A stretch of 12,071 nt of DNA from an uncultured Lachnospiraceae bacterium (lineage in GTDB: Bacteria > Bacillota > Clostridia > Lachnospirales > Lachnospiraceae), in contig CACZQU010000085.1 of NCBI GenBank assembly GCA_902783305.1, positions 1 to 12,071 on the forward strand, in the 5' to 3' direction. The notes below the pieces were generated by a model that saw only the letters and a list, made by a program, of their open reading frames with translations, was not told the origin of the DNA and did no database searches. This document shows, in pieces, positions 1 to 7,472 of this stretch; within the stretch, counting starts at the first letter, position 1, and each line of letters opens with the position of its first letter. The translations under genes were made by a program, and so were the position numbers.

Positions 1-37
1 CAGGGATGATATCCTCACGGTGGTTCAGATCCTGTAA
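1..37 (+). CDS. 3' end of an unidentified upstream gene (partial)
   Basis: The frame beginning at base 2 reads RDDILTVVQIL and ends at a TAA at 35-37. The alternating hydrophobic pattern of the last residues would suit a closing beta strand, but eleven residues are too few to name a family. Frame 3 is also open here up to a TAG at 51-53, so the frame choice is a judgement: I prefer frame 2 because its stop lies just before the inverted repeat that starts at 46. The gene itself lies outside the window. Confidence 0.35.
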   Translation, partial: RDDILTVVQIL

Positions 38-45
38 AAAAGACC

Positions 46-120
46 TGCAATAGTTAATCTTCACGGTCTGACCATTCGCCGCGCGTGGCTTTACGGTTAA
101 TCCGTGAACAGTAACTTGCA
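46..120 (+). promoter_or_regulatory. Long imperfect stem-loop in the leader of the aspartate kinase gene
   Basis: Bases 46-120 fold into one long hairpin made of stacked helices. TGCAA (46-50) pairs with TTGCA (116-120). GTTA (53-56) pairs with TAAC (112-115). TTCACGG (60-66) pairs with CCGTGAA (102-108). TGACC (69-73) pairs with GGTTA (95-99, one G-T wobble). GCC (78-80) pairs with GGC (87-89). That is about 24 pairs separated by small, nearly symmetric internal loops. No T-run follows, so it is not an intrinsic terminator. I do not recognise a known riboswitch. It could be a cis-regulatory RNA, a small RNA, or an intergenic palindromic repeat. The pairing is seen directly; any function is inferred. 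Confidence 0.5.
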
Positions 121-137
121 ATATATGGAATTCGGTC

Positions 138-246
138 CGCCTTGTACACTTGCGGCGCAAGGCGTGAAGATATAGTATACTGGTACACGAATCAGCTGCC
201 CGAACCCGTCTGCTTCGCTGAAGGAAATGGCAGCCGAACAGGCAGA
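138..246 (+). promoter_or_regulatory. Further stem-loops of the aspartate kinase leader, with alternative pairings
   Basis: CGCCTTG (138-144) pairs perfectly with CAAGGCG (158-164) around a 13-base loop. Downstream, GCTGCC (195-200) pairs with GGCAGC (229-234) and encloses a small hairpin, CTTC (213-216) with GAAG (220-223). A second GGCAG copy at 241-245 could compete for CTGCC (196-200), and GCAGA (242-246) could pair with TCTGC (209-213), so mutually exclusive folds are possible. An AT-rich, unstructured stretch then leads to the ribosome binding site at about 292-299. No U-run terminator is present, so any control would act on translation or RNA stability. I found no convincing promoter between 38 and 306. 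Confidence 0.35.
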
Positions 247-306
247 AGGTATTTTGCACTTCAATTATTATTCATTTACACAGATCTATTCAAAGAGGAA
301 AAACAC

Positions 307-1626
307 ATGGTAAAAGTTGTAAAATTCGGTGGAAGTTCTCTGGCAAGCGCGGTTCAGTTTGAGAAGGTAGGAAATATCATCAGGAGTGATGAGACCAGAA
401 GATATGTGATTCCTTCTGCACCCGGAAAGAGGGACAGCGGTGACACGAAAGTGACGGACATGCTTTATGACTGCTATCGCAGCGCCAAGGGAAGCGGCCT
501 TTTTGAGACAAAGCTGGATGCCATCTTCAGGAGGTACGAAGAAATCATAAAGGGGCTGGGTCTGGATCTCTCCATGGAGGAAGAGTTTCAGACGATCCAT
601 GACAACTTTGCCAAAGGAATCGGGGTGGAATATGCCGCTTCCCGGGGAGAATATCTGAACGGTATCATCATGTCACATTATCTGGGATACACGTTTATCG
701 ATGCTGCTGAGGTGATCCGTTTCCATGAAGACGGAGGTCTGGACACGGAGAAGACAGATGAGCTGCTGCAAAAAAGACTGGCCGACTGTGAGTATGCGGT
801 TATCCCCGGTTTCTATGGCGCCCAGGAGGACGGCACCGTCAGGACCTTTTCCCGCGGAGGCTCGGATATCACCGGGTCTTTGGTGGCTAAGGCGATCCGG
901 GCAGATTTGTATGAAAACTGGACGGACGTGTCAGGAGTCATGGTTACGGATCCGCGGATTGTCAAGGATCCGGAGGTGATCGATACGATCACCTACAGAG
1001 AGCTCCGCGAGCTGTCCTATATGGGCGCCAGCGTACTTCACGAAGACGCAATCTTTCCGGTCCGTCAGGGAGGGATTCCGATCAACATCCGAAACACGAA
1101 CCGCCCTCATGATAAAGGAACCTTTATCGTGGAAAGCACCTGCCGCAAGCCGCGGTTTACCATCACCGGCATTGCCGGAAAAAAGGGCTTCTGCTCCATC
1201 AATATAGAGAAAGATATGATGAATTCCGAGATCGGATTCGGAAGAAGAGTGCTTCAGGCCTTTGAAGATGAAGGGATCAGCTTTGAGCATACTCCCTCGG
1301 GCATCGATACCTTTACGGTCATCGTCCACCAGGAGGAGTTTGAGGCTCACGAACAGCAGGTCATCGCCGGACTTCACCGTCTGGCACAGCCGGATATTAT
1401 CGAGATGCAGTCGGAAATCGCTTTGATTGCCGTGGTCGGAAGAGGAATGAAATCGACACGGGGCACTGCCGGAAGAATTTTTGCCGCCCTCGCCCATGCA
1501 AATGTCAATGTCCGGATGATCGACCAGGGATCCAGTGAACTTAACATTATCATCGGAGTGGACAACCGGGATTTTGAAACTGCGGTTAAGGCGATTTATG
1601 ATATCTTTGTCATCACGCGGATCTGA
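307..1626 (+). CDS. Aspartate kinase (aspartokinase), monofunctional, with C-terminal ACT domains
   Basis: Cytoplasmic enzyme that phosphorylates aspartate to 4-aspartyl phosphate, the first step towards lysine, diaminopimelate, threonine and methionine. At 439 residues it matches the long single-polypeptide class (E. coli LysC or B. subtilis ThrD type). Kinase signatures are KFGGSS at residues 6-11, SRGGSD at 182-187 and WTDVSGV from 205. Two ACT regulatory domains follow, roughly 300-365 and 370-435; the second opens with VVGRGM and contains an SELN segment. Such domains usually bind lysine or threonine as feedback inhibitors; which one cannot be read here. The ATG at 307 is chosen because AAAGAGGA lies about seven bases upstream and the protein then starts directly with the kinase fold. 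The frame stays open back to a TTG at 142, but that extension is unlike the family. The helicase gene follows after five bases. Confidence 0.95.
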   Translation: MVKVVKFGGSSLASAVQFEKVGNIIRSDETRRYVIPSAPGKRDSGDTKVTDMLYDCYRSAKGSGLFETKLDAIFRRYEEIIKGLGLDLSMEEEFQTIHDNFAKGIGVEYAASRGEYLNGIIMSHYLGYTFIDAAEVIRFHEDGGLDTEKTDELLQKRLADCEYAVIPGFYGAQEDGTVRTFSRGGSDITGSLVAKAIRADLYENWTDVSGVMVTDPRIVKDPEVIDTITYRELRELSYMGASVLHEDAIFPVRQGGIPINIRNTNRPHDKGTFIVESTCRKPRFTITGIAGKKGFCSINIEKDMMNSEIGFGRRVLQAFEDEGISFEHTPSGIDTFTVIVHQEEFEAHEQQVIAGLHRLAQPDIIEMQSEIALIAVVGRGMKSTRGTAGRIFAALAHANVNVRMIDQGSSELNIIIGVDNRDFETAVKAIYDIFVITRI

Positions 1627-1631
1627 GGCAG

Positions 1632-4034
1632 ATGGGAGAGTATCAGATATCGGTACGTAACCTTGTGGAATTTCTTGCGCGTTCCGGGGATCTGGATGAA
1701 GGGGAGGGCTCCTTTGACCAGGAGGCCATGAGAAAAGGAAGCCGGCTTCATCTGCGGATTCAGAAATCACAGGAGTCCGGTTACCGGGCAGAGGTTGTGC
1801 TGAAGGACAAGGTGGTGCAGGGAGAAACCGTGCTGCGGATCGAAGGACGCGCGGACGGGATCTTTGAAGAGGATGGACTGGTCTTTATCGATGAGATCAA
1901 AGGCATTTCTTCGGATGTATCGCTCCTTACTGCTCCCGTGGATGTGCACCGTGCCCAGGCGGTATGCTATGCCGCGATTTTTCTTTCCCAGCAAGGGCTT
2001 GACCGGATCGGAATTCAGATGACATATGGAAATCTTGATACGGGGGAAACCCGCCGGTTCCGTGAAGAGCTTCAGAAGGACTGGCTGCTGAACTGGTATC
2101 GGGAGATTACCGCGGAGTATGGCCGATGGGTCGGCTTTCGCGAGCAGTGCATCCGGAAGAGAAATGAATCCATGCAGGGCCTGGAATTTCCCTTCCCTTA
2201 CCGGGAAGGTCAGCGCAAAATCGTCCGCGGAGCTTTTATAGCCATGAAGGAAGGACGGCAGTTCTTTGTTCAGGCGCCGACAGGGGTAGGGAAGACGATG
2301 TCAGTGGTTTTTCCGGCGGTCAGAGCGCTGGGAGAGGGATACGGGGAACTGATCTTCTACCTTACGGCGAAAACCGTGACCAGAATGGCTGCCCTGGAAG
2401 CTTTCCGGATTCTCGCCGGGCATGGACTGAGACTCAGGGTGATTGCGCTCACGGCAAAGGAGAAGCTTTGCATGAGTGACGAGTGCCGCTGTAATCCGCG
2501 GAACTGTCTGTACGCCCGGGGACATTTTGACCGGGTGAATCATGCTGTTTTTACCCTCTGGCATGAACGGGAGGTTTATGACAGGGAAACCATACTGGAG
2601 TACGCCTGCCGGTATCAGGTCTGCCCTTTTGAGATGTCTTTGGATCTGGCTCTGTGGGTGGACGCTGTGATCTGCGATTATAATTATGTGTTTGCCCCGG
2701 ATGTCAGCCTGAAACGTTTTTTCGGGGAAGGGTCACGCAGAGATTACCTGTTCCTGGTCGATGAGGCACATAATCTTGTGGAGAGGGGACGGGAAATGTA
2801 CAGTGCAAGTGTCTGCCGCGAGGAAGTGGCTGCGGCCAGACGGCTTTGCAAGGAACGCGACCGGCCGATGGCAAAATGCCTGGAAAGGCTGTCACGGCGT
2901 CTTCTTACCCTGAAAAAGGAAATGGCTGCAGCCACCCGGGAGAGACTATCCCCGCCTGGGCTGCAGGATATGGAACTGGACGGGATCAGTCCCATGCTTG
3001 AAGCTGATCTCTGGTCAGTGAGAAGAGAGATGGAAAAAAGGATGGAAGAGAAAAATGATCCGGAGCTGACTGAGATGCTTCTTGATCTTTATTTCCAGAT
3101 CCGCCGTTTTCTGGAAACCCTGGAGCTGGTAGACGAAAATTATATCGTCTTCTGTCAGAACGATGAAAATGGAAAATTCCGCCTGCATCTTTACTGTGTA
3201 AACCCTGCGAAGAATCTGGCATTACGGCTGGAGAAGGGGCGGAGCGCCCTGTTTTTCTCTGCCACGCTGTTTCCGCTTTCTTATTACCGAAGGCTCCTCA
3301 GCCTCAGGGAGGATGCCTACGGGCTCTATATTCCCTCGCCATTTTCTCCGCGGAACCGGATGATTATTACGGTTTCGGATGTCAGCAGCCGGTATAACAG
3401 ACGCTGTGCTTCTGAGTACCGGAAAATCGCTTCCTGTATTGCCGGGGCAGTGAGTGCCAAAGCAGGAAACTATCTCGTCTTTTTTCCCTCCTTCCGGATG
3501 CTGGAGGAGGTAAGGAACGTGATCGGGGAAGAACTGTCTTCTCCGCAGACCCGCCTGATCTGCCAGGAGCCTTCGATGTCCGAAGCGGACAGGGAAAGCT
3601 TTCTCGGGGAATTTGAAACGGAAATGAATGACCGCACACAGACACTGATCGGCTTTGCCGTCCTTGGGGGCATTTTTTCCGAGGGAATCGATTTACAGGG
3701 AACCCGGCTGATCGGGGCAGTGGTCGTGGGAACAGGTCTCGACAGAATCAACAGCGGGGCGGAAAAGATCCGGTCCTTTTACGACCGGAAGGGCATGAAG
3801 GGTTTCGCCTATGCGTACCGGAACCCGGGGATGAACAAGGTGCTGCAGGCTTGCGGGCGGGTCATCCGGACGGCTTCGGACTATGGGGTGATCCTTCTGC
3901 TTGATGACCGTTTTCTTCAGCGTGAGTACCGGGAACTCTTTCCTCCGGAATGGAACGATATGAGAATCTGCAGGTCCGGGGAAATCAGAGGTATCCTTGA
4001 TGAATTTTGGAGGAGAAAAAAAGGAGAAGAATGA
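1632..4034 (+). CDS. DinG/XPD-family ATP-dependent DNA helicase with N-terminal RecB/Cas4-type nuclease domain
   Basis: An 800-residue superfamily 2 helicase, predicted to unwind DNA 5'-3' in repair or R-loop removal. Residues 1-120 form a PD-(D/E)XK nuclease-like domain with the full motif set: GxxxH ending at H40, D75, E88-I-K90 and QxxxY at 109-113. The helicase core has Walker A APTGVGKT (215-222), DEAH (377-380), SAT (543-545), SEGID (683-687) and QACGRVIR (739-746). Six cysteines between Walker A and DEAH (280, 285, 287, 292, 326, 331) match the region where XPD and DinG proteins hold a 4Fe-4S cluster; which four bind it is unclear. B. subtilis DinG instead carries a DnaQ-like exonuclease domain and lacks the cluster. 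The ribosome site is weak (TGAGG, 1624-1628), so translation may depend on coupling to the kinase gene five bases upstream. The stop overlaps the next start (ATGA). Family assignment is firm; the substrate is inferred. Confidence 0.9.
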   Translation: MGEYQISVRNLVEFLARSGDLDEGEGSFDQEAMRKGSRLHLRIQKSQESGYRAEVVLKDKVVQGETVLRIEGRADGIFEEDGLVFIDEIKGISSDVSLLTAPVDVHRAQAVCYAAIFLSQQGLDRIGIQMTYGNLDTGETRRFREELQKDWLLNWYREITAEYGRWVGFREQCIRKRNESMQGLEFPFPYREGQRKIVRGAFIAMKEGRQFFVQAPTGVGKTMSVVFPAVRALGEGYGELIFYLTAKTVTRMAALEAFRILAGHGLRLRVIALTAKEKLCMSDECRCNPRNCLYARGHFDRVNHAVFTLWHEREVYDRETILEYACRYQVCPFEMSLDLALWVDAVICDYNYVFAPDVSLKRFFGEGSRRDYLFLVDEAHNLVERGREMYSASVCREEVAAARRLCKERDRPMAKCLERLSRRLLTLKKEMAAATRERLSPPGLQDMELDGISPMLEADLWSVRREMEKRMEEKNDPELTEMLLDLYFQIRRFLETLELVDENYIVFCQNDENGKFRLHLYCVNPAKNLALRLEKGRSALFFSATLFPLSYYRRLLSLREDAYGLYIPSPFSPRNRMIITVSDVSSRYNRRCASEYRKIASCIAGAVSAKAGNYLVFFPSFRMLEEVRNVIGEELSSPQTRLICQEPSMSEADRESFLGEFETEMNDRTQTLIGFAVLGGIFSEGIDLQGTRLIGAVVVGTGLDRINSGAEKIRSFYDRKGMKGFAYAYRNPGMNKVLQACGRVIRTASDYGVILLLDDRFLQREYRELFPPEWNDMRICRSGEIRGILDEFWRRKKGEE

Positions 4035-5056
4035 AAATCCGACAGCTGCTATGGTCCGTCTTCCTGCCGGTATTAGGTGCCTTTTTAGCTGTATGCTCTG
4101 TTGTCCGCGGGGAAGAGGGAGTAGTAAAGGTTGAGAATGAAACGGGAATCTTTTATACTGTAGAAGGAAGCTCCGGCTGTATCCTGGTCAGAAGGCCGGA
4201 CGGGTTCTATCCATCAGATTTTCAGGGGGCTTTGGCCGGTTCTGTTTCCTTTGGGGCTGATCAGGACAAGGAATTCTCAACCCGGATGGAGGAACTCGCC
4301 AGACGGGTCACCCAGGCGGTGGAAGGATATGAAGGAAACTGGTCCATATATATCAAGGATCTGTCCACGCAGAAAACGCTGATGATGCATTCGTCCCGAA
4401 TGCATCCTGCCAGCATGATCAAACTGTTTGTCATGGAGATGGTATTTTCGCGGCTTGATCTGGTGAGAGAGAATCTGGCTCTGTCTGCGGGGGAGAATGT
4501 TCCGGTTTCACCGTCTGCGGACCAGGTCGATACCCTTCTGGAAAACATGATTGTATACAGCGACAACGAATCCTTCAATGAGCTTGTCCGGGGTATCGAT
4601 CCGGGGCATGGCTTTCAGGAAGGCTGCAGACAGATCAACCAGTATCTCGCCCTGAATCAATATACGGATACCCTGATTCAGCATACGCTGTTTCCTTCCC
4701 TGTCGGTTCAGGAGGGGATCGGTGAGACGAATTACTCCTCGGCAAAAGACTGCGGGATTCTTCTGGAAAAAATATTCCGGGGAAAATGTGTAAGTGAGGA
4801 GGCTTCAGCGCGGATGCTTTCTTTTTTGCTGGCCCAGGACAACACGACCAAAATCCGCACCGGAATTCCGGAAGGCATCCCATGTGCCAACAAAACCGGC
4901 GAGACAGCTTCCTCACAGCATGACGCCGGTATCATTTACGGAACCGGAACAACCTATATTCTGAGTGTTTTTTCAGAGGAGTGCCCGGAGGCAGAGGCTG
5001 TGGAACATATCCGGGAGCTGGCATCAATCAGCTATTCCTGTCTGAATGACAGGTAA
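4031..5056 (+). CDS. Exported serine hydrolase of the class A beta-lactamase fold
   Basis: 341 residues. An N-terminal signal or anchor segment (basic MKIR, then a hydrophobic run over about residues 6-22) sends the protein across the membrane. The Cys at 22 follows Val rather than Gly, Ala or Ser, so a lipobox is unlikely. The catalytic domain shows all three penicillin-recognising motifs: SMIK with nucleophile S128 and K131, SDN at 177-179, and KTG at 288-290. The omega-loop ExxLN element that activates water for beta-lactam hydrolysis in true class A enzymes is not apparent between SDN and KTG. A peptidoglycan-related peptidase or other cell-wall hydrolase is therefore as likely as a beta-lactamase. 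ATG 4031 is preferred over TTG 4007 because AAGGAG (4021-4026) sits four bases upstream and gives a proper signal peptide. It overlaps the helicase stop by ATGA, implying co-translation; why these two are paired is not evident. Confidence 0.85.
   Translation: MKIRQLLWSVFLPVLGAFLAVCSVVRGEEGVVKVENETGIFYTVEGSSGCILVRRPDGFYPSDFQGALAGSVSFGADQDKEFSTRMEELARRVTQAVEGYEGNWSIYIKDLSTQKTLMMHSSRMHPASMIKLFVMEMVFSRLDLVRENLALSAGENVPVSPSADQVDTLLENMIVYSDNESFNELVRGIDPGHGFQEGCRQINQYLALNQYTDTLIQHTLFPSLSVQEGIGETNYSSAKDCGILLEKIFRGKCVSEEASARMLSFLLAQDNTTKIRTGIPEGIPCANKTGETASSQHDAGIIYGTGTTYILSVFSEECPEAEAVEHIRELASISYSCLNDR
5037..5053 (+). other. Perfect short hairpin at the 3' end of the serine hydrolase gene
   Basis: CCTGTC (5037-5042) and GACAGG (5048-5053) form a six-pair stem with loop TGAAT, directly before the TAA stop at 5054-5056. 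No T-run follows, so I do not call a terminator. It might affect RNA stability or partial termination. The following gap, 5057-5140, shows no convincing promoter, so the ispF block may be read through from upstream. Confidence 0.4.
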
Positions 5057-5140
5057 GCGGGTTTCCGGTTCGGTCTGGCTGATCAGGAACGATTTCTTCA
5101 GATTGATTCTTTCGTTTACAGATGAGGAGGATGACAGAAG

Positions 5141-5623
5141 ATGCGGATAGGATGCGGATATGATGTTCACAAGCTGAAGGAGGGACGGGACCTGATCCTG
5201 GGAGGAATCCGGATTCCTTACGAGAAGGGTCTGGACGGCCACTCAGACGCGGATGTACTCACTCATGCTGTGATGGATGCGCTGCTGGGAGCGGCGGCGC
5301 TGGGAGACATTGGCAGGCATTTTCCCGATACGGATCCCGAATATCTGGGCATTTCCAGCATTAAGCTGCTTGAGCAGGTCGAAAGGATGCTCAGGGAGCG
5401 TGGATATGTCCTTGGAAATCTTGACGCGACAATCATTGCCCAGAAGCCGAAGCTTTCCCCTTATCTTGAACAGATGAGGAGTCTGATTGCCTTAACTCTT
5501 AAGACCGGGGTCGAAAATGTAAATATCAAGGCGACTACTGAGGAGGGACTGGGATTTACGGGAAGGCAGGAAGGGATTGCGGCTCAGGCGGTCTGCATTC
5601 TCTCAGGAGGAATAAAGCCATGA
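5141..5623 (+). CDS. ispF: 2-C-methyl-D-erythritol 2,4-cyclodiphosphate synthase
   Basis: Converts CDP-ME 2-phosphate to MEcPP with release of CMP in the MEP (non-mevalonate) isoprenoid pathway. At 160 residues it has the standard length. The metal ligands are in place: D8 and H10 in GYDVHKL, and H42 in DVLTHAVMD. The conserved GHSDAD (33-38) and GDIGRHFPD segments and the late [15 protein letters not shown] region are all present. A GAGGAGG ribosome site at 5124-5130 supports the ATG at 5141. It opens the housekeeping block and overlaps cysS by ATGA (5620-5623). The link to translation and rRNA genes is by gene order, not by pathway; B. subtilis also keeps ispF in this neighbourhood. Confidence 0.97.
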   Translation: MRIGCGYDVHKLKEGRDLILGGIRIPYEKGLDGHSDADVLTHAVMDALLGAAALGDIGRHFPDTDPEYLGISSIKLLEQVERMLRERGYVLGNLDATIIAQKPKLSPYLEQMRSLIALTLKTGVENVNIKATTEEGLGFTGRQEGIAAQAVCILSGGIKP

Positions 5624-7023
5624 AAGTGTATAATACTCTGACAAGAAGAAAAGAAGAATTTGTGCCGATTGAGGAAGGGAAGGTCCGCATGTATGTCTGC
5701 GGACCTACGGTTTACAATCTGATTCATATCGGGAATGCCCGGCCGATGATCATTTTTGATACGGTCAGGAGATATTTTGAATACAAGGGCTATGAAGTCA
5801 ATTATGTATCGAACTTCACGGATGTGGATGACAAGATTATCAGAAAAGCGATCGAGGAGGGAATCAGCTCCGAGGAGGTATCGACCCGTTATATTGAAGA
5901 ATGCAGGAAGGACATGAAAGGGATGAATGTGCGCGCCGCCACTACTCATCCGCAGGCCACCCTGGAAATCGACGGGATGATTGAGATGATACAGACGCTG
6001 ATTGACAAAGGATATGCCTATGTGGCGCAGGACGGGACTGTCTATTTCCGGGTCAAAAGGTTCAGCGGCTACGGAAAACTTTCCCATAAGAACCTTGATG
6101 ATCTTCAGTCCGGATTTCGAAGCCTGCAGGTTTCCGGGGAGGAACAGAAGGAGGATCCTCTGGATTTCGTCCTCTGGAAGCCGAAAAAGGAAGGAGAACC
6201 CTACTGGGAGTCTCCCTGGTGTCAGGGACGTCCGGGCTGGCATATTGAGTGCTCTGTGATGTCCAGAAAATACCTGGGTGAACAGATCGATATTCACGCG
6301 GGCGGTGAGGATCTGATTTTCCCGCATCACGAGAATGAAATTGCACAGAGCGAGGCCTGCAACGGCAAGGAATTTGCCAGATATTGGATGCATAACGCTT
6401 TCCTGAATATCGATAACCATAAAATGTCCAAATCCCTGGGCAATTTCCGGACAGTCCGTGAAATTTCGGAACAGTATGATCTGCAGGTGCTCAGGTTTTT
6501 CATGCTGAATGCTCATTACCGGAGTCCTCTCAATTTCAGCGCGGAATTGATGGAGGCTTCAAAAAACGCTCTGGGAAGGATTGTCGAATGCGAGGAAAGG
6601 CTTACGGACCGGGCTGGTACGGGCGGCGCTCTGACGGAAGAGGAAGGCCGGCTGCTTAAGGAGGCTGAGGGATACACCTGCGCTTTTGAAAAGGCCATGG
6701 ACGACGATTTTAATACAGCCGATGCCCTGGCAGCGGTTTTTGACCTGGTGCGTTTTTCCAACTCTCATGTGAACGAGACTTCCAGTGCTGCCTTTGCCGG
6801 GGCTTTAAGCGGGCAGCTTTTGAAGCTTTGCGATGTTCTTGGCCTGCAGATTCAGCCCGCAAAAGAAATCCTGGATCAGGAGATCGAAGCGCTGATTGAA
6901 GAAAGACAGGCGGCGAGAAAAGCCAGAGATTTTGCCCGGGCGGATGAAATCCGCGATGAACTGCAAAAGAAGGGGATTTATCTGAAGGACACCCGTGAAG
7001 GAGTAAAATGGCAGAGGATATAA
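5620..7023 (+). CDS. cysS: Cysteinyl-tRNA synthetase
   Basis: Class I aminoacyl-tRNA synthetase that charges tRNA-Cys using ATP; a cytoplasmic monomer in the known family. 467 residues, full length. The HIGH-type motif is HIGN at 36-39 and the KMSKS loop is at 268-272. Zinc ligands that recognise the cysteine thiol are C27, C211 (in WHIEC), H236 and E240 (in PHHENE), matching the E. coli pattern. The C-terminal DALR and anticodon-binding part runs from about 340 to the end. AGGAGG at 5605-5610 lies inside the end of ispF, nine bases before the start, so the two genes are coupled by the ATGA overlap. The 3' end overlaps mrnC by 16 bases. No T-box leader is seen, and cysE, which precedes cysS in B. 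subtilis, is absent. Confidence 0.97.
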   Translation: MKVYNTLTRRKEEFVPIEEGKVRMYVCGPTVYNLIHIGNARPMIIFDTVRRYFEYKGYEVNYVSNFTDVDDKIIRKAIEEGISSEEVSTRYIEECRKDMKGMNVRAATTHPQATLEIDGMIEMIQTLIDKGYAYVAQDGTVYFRVKRFSGYGKLSHKNLDDLQSGFRSLQVSGEEQKEDPLDFVLWKPKKEGEPYWESPWCQGRPGWHIECSVMSRKYLGEQIDIHAGGEDLIFPHHENEIAQSEACNGKEFARYWMHNAFLNIDNHKMSKSLGNFRTVREISEQYDLQVLRFFMLNAHYRSPLNFSAELMEASKNALGRIVECEERLTDRAGTGGALTEEEGRLLKEAEGYTCAFEKAMDDDFNTADALAAVFDLVRFSNSHVNETSSAAFAGALSGQLLKLCDVLGLQIQPAKEILDQEIEALIEERQAARKARDFARADEIRDELQKKGIYLKDTREGVKWQRI

Positions 7024-7472
7024 TATGGGGCGGGACCTTCGCTCAGATTTTCCGGCTTACCCCCCAGGATCTTCGGACATATTCTCCGCTGGCTCTTGCC
7101 TATGTAGGCGACGCGGTTTATGAGATGGTGATCCGGACCATGCTTGTCAGCAGGGGAAACTCCCCGGTGAACCAGCTTCACCGCAAGGCGACACAGCTGG
7201 TGAAAGCCAGTGCCCAGGCGGAGCTGATCCGAAAGCTTGAGCCCTTTCTGAACGAAGAAGAAAGAGCGGTTTACCGCAGAGGAAGGAATGCCCATTCCCC
7301 GACCATGGCCAAGCACGCGACCATGTCGGACTATCGTCACGCAACAGGCTTTGAAGCCCTGATCGGGTATCTGTACCTTGGCGGAAGGGAAAAGAGAATG
7401 CTGGAGCTGATCCGGCAGGCACTTGATCCCTTGCCGGAAGGAAAGAAAAAGGAGAATGCCGATGCCGAGTGA
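7008..7472 (+). CDS. mrnC: Mini-ribonuclease III (MrnC), 23S rRNA maturation nuclease
   Basis: A dimeric RNase III catalytic domain without the double-stranded-RNA-binding domain; in B. subtilis it trims both ends of 23S precursor RNA. 154 residues. Catalytic motifs are YVGDAVYE, with D35, and FEALIGYLYL, with E116. The RRGRNAHS segment (90-97) is also typical of the family. ATG 7008 is supported by GAAGGAG (6997-7003) four bases upstream, inside cysS. The cysS-mrnC-rlmB order is conserved in Firmicutes, joining tRNA charging with rRNA processing and modification. The last eleven bases overlap the chosen rlmB start. Confidence 0.95.
   Translation: MAEDIIWGGTFAQIFRLTPQDLRTYSPLALAYVGDAVYEMVIRTMLVSRGNSPVNQLHRKATQLVKASAQAELIRKLEPFLNEEERAVYRRGRNAHSPTMAKHATMSDYRHATGFEALIGYLYLGGREKRMLELIRQALDPLPEGKKKENADAE

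Noticed and set aside
171..181. TATAGT/TATACT as a -10 box for the aspartate kinase
   Set aside because: No -35 hexamer lies at 16-18 bases; the nearest TTGCGG (150-155) gives spacers of 15 or 20.
142..306. In-frame 55-codon N-terminal extension of the aspartate kinase from a TTG at 142
   Set aside because: It has no ribosome site, is unlike any aspartate kinase N-terminus, and lies over strong inverted repeats. ATG 307 has a good ribosome site and starts directly with the kinase motif.
165..306. Lysine riboswitch (GTGAAGATA at 164-172 recalls the start of the B. subtilis lysC leader)
   Set aside because: The remaining conserved segments of the lysine riboswitch core are missing, and too few bases are left before the start codon for the full five-helix fold.
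38..306. T-box leader
   Set aside because: No TGGNACCGCG-type antiterminator sequence and no terminator hairpin with a T-run is present.
931..1770. Long minus-strand open frame of 279 codons
   Set aside because: It is the antisense shadow of the aspartate kinase and helicase genes, with no family signature and no ribosome site.
1632..4034. CRISPR-linked DinG (type IV) context
   Set aside because: No repeat array or other cas gene lies in the window; the surrounding genes are core metabolism.
5085..5110. SigH-type promoter ahead of ispF (AGGAACG followed by GATT)
   Set aside because: The -10 half does not match the GAAT consensus and the spacing is unclear.
5584..6516. Minus-strand open frame of 310 codons opposite cysS
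   Set aside because: It mirrors conserved cysS codons and has no recognisable domain.
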